The notes under the pieces: model-generated
Told to the model about the DNA's origin: nothing
Database searches by the model: none
The model's input: the letters and a program-made list of their open reading frames with translations, nothing else
IMG/VR virus record: IMGVR_UViG_3300020448_000037
Location: 1-24,475 of that record
Length of the DNA: 24,475 nucleotides
Source: a virus
Reading direction: 5' to 3' (one strand)
Made by a program: the position numbers and the translations under genes
In this document: positions 22,294 to 24,475 of the stretch, in pieces
How the letters are laid out: each line of letters opens with the position of its first letter
Position numbering within the stretch: the first letter of the stretch is position 1

Positions 22294-22700
22294 GTCTACT
22301 GATATTGAGAATATCAATAGGCACCATGCTCATACATCATGGTTATGAGAAGACAGCAGATATAGAGAACTTTGCAGATGCATTTGTAAGACCTATTGGA
22401 ATACCTTTTCCAATACTAGCATCTTACATAGCAGCATACTCTGAGATCTATGGTAGTTGGTTATTGATAGCAGGATTATTCACAAGACTAGCATCACTTT
22501 CAATCGTAGGCACAATAGGTGTAGCAATATACCATGCGATTGTCACAGCAGGATTTAACATATACTTACTAGAACTTCTAATCCTATACATGGGAGGAGC
22601 ACTTTGTATCCTTCTATTAGGTGGAGGAGACTTTGCTATCGACAGGTTATTGAAGAAGTTTGGTATAAAATTTAACAAACCTCATATACCTTTTACATAA
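22278..22700 (+). CDS. DoxX-family membrane protein
   Basis: 140 aa with about four helices. The opening LLILRISIGTMLIHHGYEKT is the DoxX signature region (LR...G..m..HG..K), followed by helices around YIAAYSEIYGSWLLIAGLF and YLLELLILYMGGALCILLLG. The start is TTG (22278), supported by AGGAG at 22266-22270, 7 nt upstream. DoxX proteins are membrane components of quinone-linked sulfur oxidation and redox-stress systems. Their role in a phage is unknown; an effect on the quinone pool is speculation. Last gene of the operon before the terminator. Confidence 0.78.
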   Translation: MARNVGLLILRISIGTMLIHHGYEKTADIENFADAFVRPIGIPFPILASYIAAYSEIYGSWLLIAGLFTRLASLSIVGTIGVAIYHAIVTAGFNIYLLELLILYMGGALCILLLGGGDFAIDRLLKKFGIKFNKPHIPFT

Positions 22701-22727
22701 AGTTGAGTATTTTTACTTAACTTTTTT
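22699..22727 (+). terminator. Rho-independent terminator
   Basis: AAAGTTGAGTA (22699-22709), TTTT loop, TACTTAACTTT (22714-22724), an 11-bp stem with one G-T pair, running into a T tract to 22727. It ends the hli-DoxX operon at the DoxX stop codon. Confidence 0.85.
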
Positions 22728-22755
22728 ACTTTACAAAACTTTACGTTTGTGTTAA

Positions 22756-22763
22756 TATAAATA
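22756..22763 (+). promoter_or_regulatory. T4-type late promoter of psbA
   Basis: Exact TATAAATA. The start would be near 22770, giving a leader of about 175 nt before the psbA ATG. No other gene lies between the terminator at 22699-22727 and psbA, so this box probably serves psbA (and perhaps psbD by read-through). Confidence 0.65.
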
Positions 22764-22944
22764 CAAACAAAGGTGGGGAAACCCGCATGCCAAGGACCCG
22801 AAAGAATCGTAACCCTTCGCACAACTGCTCTCAAACCAAGACCTATAGGCAGTATAATACTTCGTCTTTCTATCCAGTAGTGAGGGATTACTGGAAATAA
22901 GTTTCGCATCTACCCTTGATGCCCTACTTACAAACGTCTTACTA
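22764..22944 (+). ncRNA. Structured psbA leader, possible PhotoRC-type RNA
   Basis: The 5' leader has no ORF and several stems: GTGGG / CCCGC (22773-22777 with 22782-22786) closed by a GAAA tetraloop, a CCTATAGG palindrome near 22843, and a 7-bp stem TCCAGTA / TACTGGA (22873-22879 with 22889-22895). Known PhotoRC RNA motifs occur upstream of psbA in marine cyanobacteria and phages; whether this is one needs a covariance-model search. A TATAAT at 22853-22858 lacks a matching -35. Confidence 0.4.
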
Positions 22945-24027
22945 ATGACAACTCTATCTAAAAGGCAGGGTGGTCTCCTTCAGGGATGGCCAGAGTTCTG
23001 CGAATGGGTAACATCAACAAACAACAGAATCTATGTTGGTTGGTTCGGTGTACTCATGATTCCATGCTTACTCACAGCAGCAGCATGTTTCATCGTTGCT
23101 TTCATAGCAGCACCTCCTGTCGATATCGACGGAATCAGAGAACCAGTAGCGGGTTCTTTCTTATATGGTAACAACATCATCTCTGGTGCAGTTGTTCCAT
23201 CATCAAACGCTATAGGTCTACACTTCTACCCTATATGGGAAGCAGCAACTGTCGATGAATGGTTGTATAACGGTGGTCCTTATCAGTTGGTAATCTTCCA
23301 CTTCCTTATCGGTATCTCAGCATACATGGGAAGACAGTGGGAACTATCATACAGATTAGGAATGCGTCCTTGGATCTGTGTTGCTTATTCAGCACCAGTA
23401 TCTGCTGCATTTGCTGTATTCTTAGTATACCCATTTGGTCAGGGTTCATTCTCTGATGGTATGCCACTCGGTATCTCAGGTACTTTCAACTTTATGTTCG
23501 TGTTCCAAGCAGAGCATAACATCCTAATGCATCCTTTCCATATGGCAGGTGTAGCAGGTATGTTTGGGGGATCACTCTTTAGTGCAATGCACGGTTCTTT
23601 AGTTACATCATCTCTAATCAGAGAAACTACAGAGCAGGAGTCTCAGAACTACGGTTATAAGTTCGGACAAGAAGAAGAAACATACAACATAGTAGCAGCA
23701 CACGGTTACTTTGGTCGTCTTATCTTCCAGTATGCTTCATTCAACAACTCAAGAAGTCTTCACTTCTTCCTAGCAGTATTCCCTGTAGTATGCGTATGGT
23801 TAACATCCATGGGTATATGCACAATGGCATTCAACCTTAACGGTTTCAACTTCAACCAATCAGTTGTAGATGCAAACGGAAAGATTGTACCAACATGGGG
23901 AGACGTTCTTAACAGAGCAAACCTAGGTATGGAAGTTATGCATGAGAGAAATGCACACAACTTCCCACTTGACCTTGCTTCAGCAGAGTCTACACAGGTT
24001 GCATTAACAGCACCTACAATCGGTTAA
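22945..24027 (+). CDS. psbA: Photosystem II reaction centre protein D1
   Basis: Core D1 subunit of photosystem II in the thylakoid membrane. Full length (360 aa), one residue longer at the N-terminus than usual, so positions run one higher than standard. Redox Tyr Y162 (TyrZ), the Mn-cluster ligands around D171, E190, H333, E334 and D343, and the processing site (..PLDLA-SAES) are all present. The residue equivalent to 130 is Gln (YMGRQWEL), the D1:1-type state. There is no intron in the frame. The C-terminal half is near-identical to host-type D1. It has its own late promoter and leader and is followed by a terminator. Confidence 0.97.
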   Translation: MTTLSKRQGGLLQGWPEFCEWVTSTNNRIYVGWFGVLMIPCLLTAAACFIVAFIAAPPVDIDGIREPVAGSFLYGNNIISGAVVPSSNAIGLHFYPIWEAATVDEWLYNGGPYQLVIFHFLIGISAYMGRQWELSYRLGMRPWICVAYSAPVSAAFAVFLVYPFGQGSFSDGMPLGISGTFNFMFVFQAEHNILMHPFHMAGVAGMFGGSLFSAMHGSLVTSSLIRETTEQESQNYGYKFGQEEETYNIVAAHGYFGRLIFQYASFNNSRSLHFFLAVFPVVCVWLTSMGICTMAFNLNGFNFNQSVVDANGKIVPTWGDVLNRANLGMEVMHERNAHNFPLDLASAESTQVALTAPTIG

Positions 24028-24048
24028 TAATTAACTGATATTCAATCT

Positions 24049-24070
24049 AGGCACCTTCGGGTGCCTTTTT
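24049..24070 (+). terminator. Rho-independent terminator with TTCG loop
   Basis: AGGCACC (24049-24055), TTCG tetraloop, GGTGCCT (24060-24066), then T residues to 24070. It lies between psbA and psbD, 4 nt before the psbD ribosome site. Confidence 0.88.
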
Positions 24071-24083
24071 CATAGGAGAAAAA

Positions 24084-24475
24084 ATGGTAGCATCTACCTT
24101 ACAAGCACCTACAAGGGGTTGGTTTGATCTACTTGATGACTGGTTAAAGAGAGACCGATTTGTATTCATCGGTTGGTCTGGTCTTTTACTTTTACCTTGT
24201 GCTTACCTTGCTATTGGAGGTTGGTTCGTTGGAACTACTTTCGTTACTAGTTGGTATACACATGGTGTTGCATCTTCATATCTTGAAGGTTGCAACTTCT
24301 TAACAGCAGCAGTCTCCACACCTGGCGACGCAATGGGTCATAGTCTTCTGTTCCTTTGGGGACCTGAAGCACAAGGTTCATTTGTTCGTTGGTTGCAACT
24401 CGGAGGTCTATGGAACTTTGTAGCATTACATGGAGTCTTTGGACTCATAGGTTTCATGCTTCGTCAGTTTGAGAT
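24084..24475 (+). CDS. psbD: Photosystem II reaction centre protein D2 (partial, cut by window end)
   Basis: The first 130 residues of D2: [20 protein letters not shown], then [31 protein letters not shown] and [15 protein letters not shown], ending at FMLRQFE. The gene runs off the right edge; the visible frame is intact. An AGGAG site (24074-24078) lies 5 nt before the ATG. D2 pairs with D1, so the phage carries both halves of the PSII reaction centre. The terminator directly upstream means psbD relies on read-through from psbA or an unseen promoter. Confidence 0.96.
   Translation, partial: MVASTLQAPTRGWFDLLDDWLKRDRFVFIGWSGLLLLPCAYLAIGGWFVGTTFVTSWYTHGVASSYLEGCNFLTAAVSTPGDAMGHSLLFLWGPEAQGSFVRWLQLGGLWNFVALHGVFGLIGFMLRQFE

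Noticed and set aside
27-24000. Many minus-strand and alternate-frame ORFs of 60-150 codons
   Set aside because: They lie over well-supported + strand genes, mostly lack ribosome sites and have no recognisable motifs. Only the one at 5337-5720 was kept as a question.
22945-24027. Group I intron in psbA, known from some cyanophages
   Set aside because: The psbA frame is continuous over its full length.
1-24475. CRISPR arrays, insertion sequences, integrase or attachment sites
   Set aside because: No regularly spaced repeats, transposase motifs or integrase genes were seen in the window.

Overview
The window reads as part of a T4-like cyanomyovirus genome (marine Synechococcus or Prochlorococcus phage). 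The evidence is a T4-type gp61 primase followed by class Ia nrdA and nrdB, host-derived photosynthesis and carbon genes (psbA, psbD, hli genes, talC), A+T-rich and tightly packed genes nearly all on the + strand, many ATGA/TAATG stop-start overlaps, T4-type late promoter boxes (TATAAATA) and host-like sigma70 promoters.

Layout. (1) 1-5042: a full-length glycine decarboxylase P-protein gene (gcvP), then an unknown 442-aa protein with a faint PD-(D/E)XK-like motif, then a DNA methyltransferase. (2) 5105-9547: a protein with ligase/nucleotidyltransferase-like motifs, a cytidylyltransferase/NadM-like protein, and three charged Lys-rich proteins. Three products of this block begin with a leader resembling the T4 capsid-targeting sequence, so the block may supply proteins packaged inside the head. 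(3) 9585-11904: an Ig-like virion protein and small conserved proteins, one with a coiled coil and a single membrane helix. (4) 11914-16356: gp61, nrdA, nrdB. (5) 16295-17501: very small genes served by two late promoters and closed by a strong terminator. (6) 17593-20523: transaldolase from a near-consensus sigma70 promoter, a SegE-like GIY-YIG nuclease without an ATG, small proteins, a possible non-coding RNA, and two 2OG-Fe(II) oxygenase-like proteins. (7) 20566-22700: five tandem hli genes, then a series of uncharacterised small membrane or exported proteins ending in a DoxX-family protein, all apparently from one perfect-consensus sigma70 promoter. (8) 22756-24475: psbA behind a late promoter and a long structured leader, then a terminator and psbD, cut by the window end.

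How the genes fit together. NrdAB makes deoxynucleotides; TalC (pentose phosphate flux) and PsbA/PsbD/Hli (light reactions) supply reducing power and energy. GcvP could add one-carbon units (5,10-methylene-THF, needed for dTMP and purines) from host glycine. The most novel-looking parts are gcvP in a phage, the membrane module between hli and psbA with its DoxX protein and an exported two-cysteine protein, the candidate capsid-packaged enzymes, the candidate non-coding RNA near 19.35-19.47 kb, and a possible overprinted hydrophobic ORF at 5337-5720. All assignments come from reading the sequence; no database search was run.
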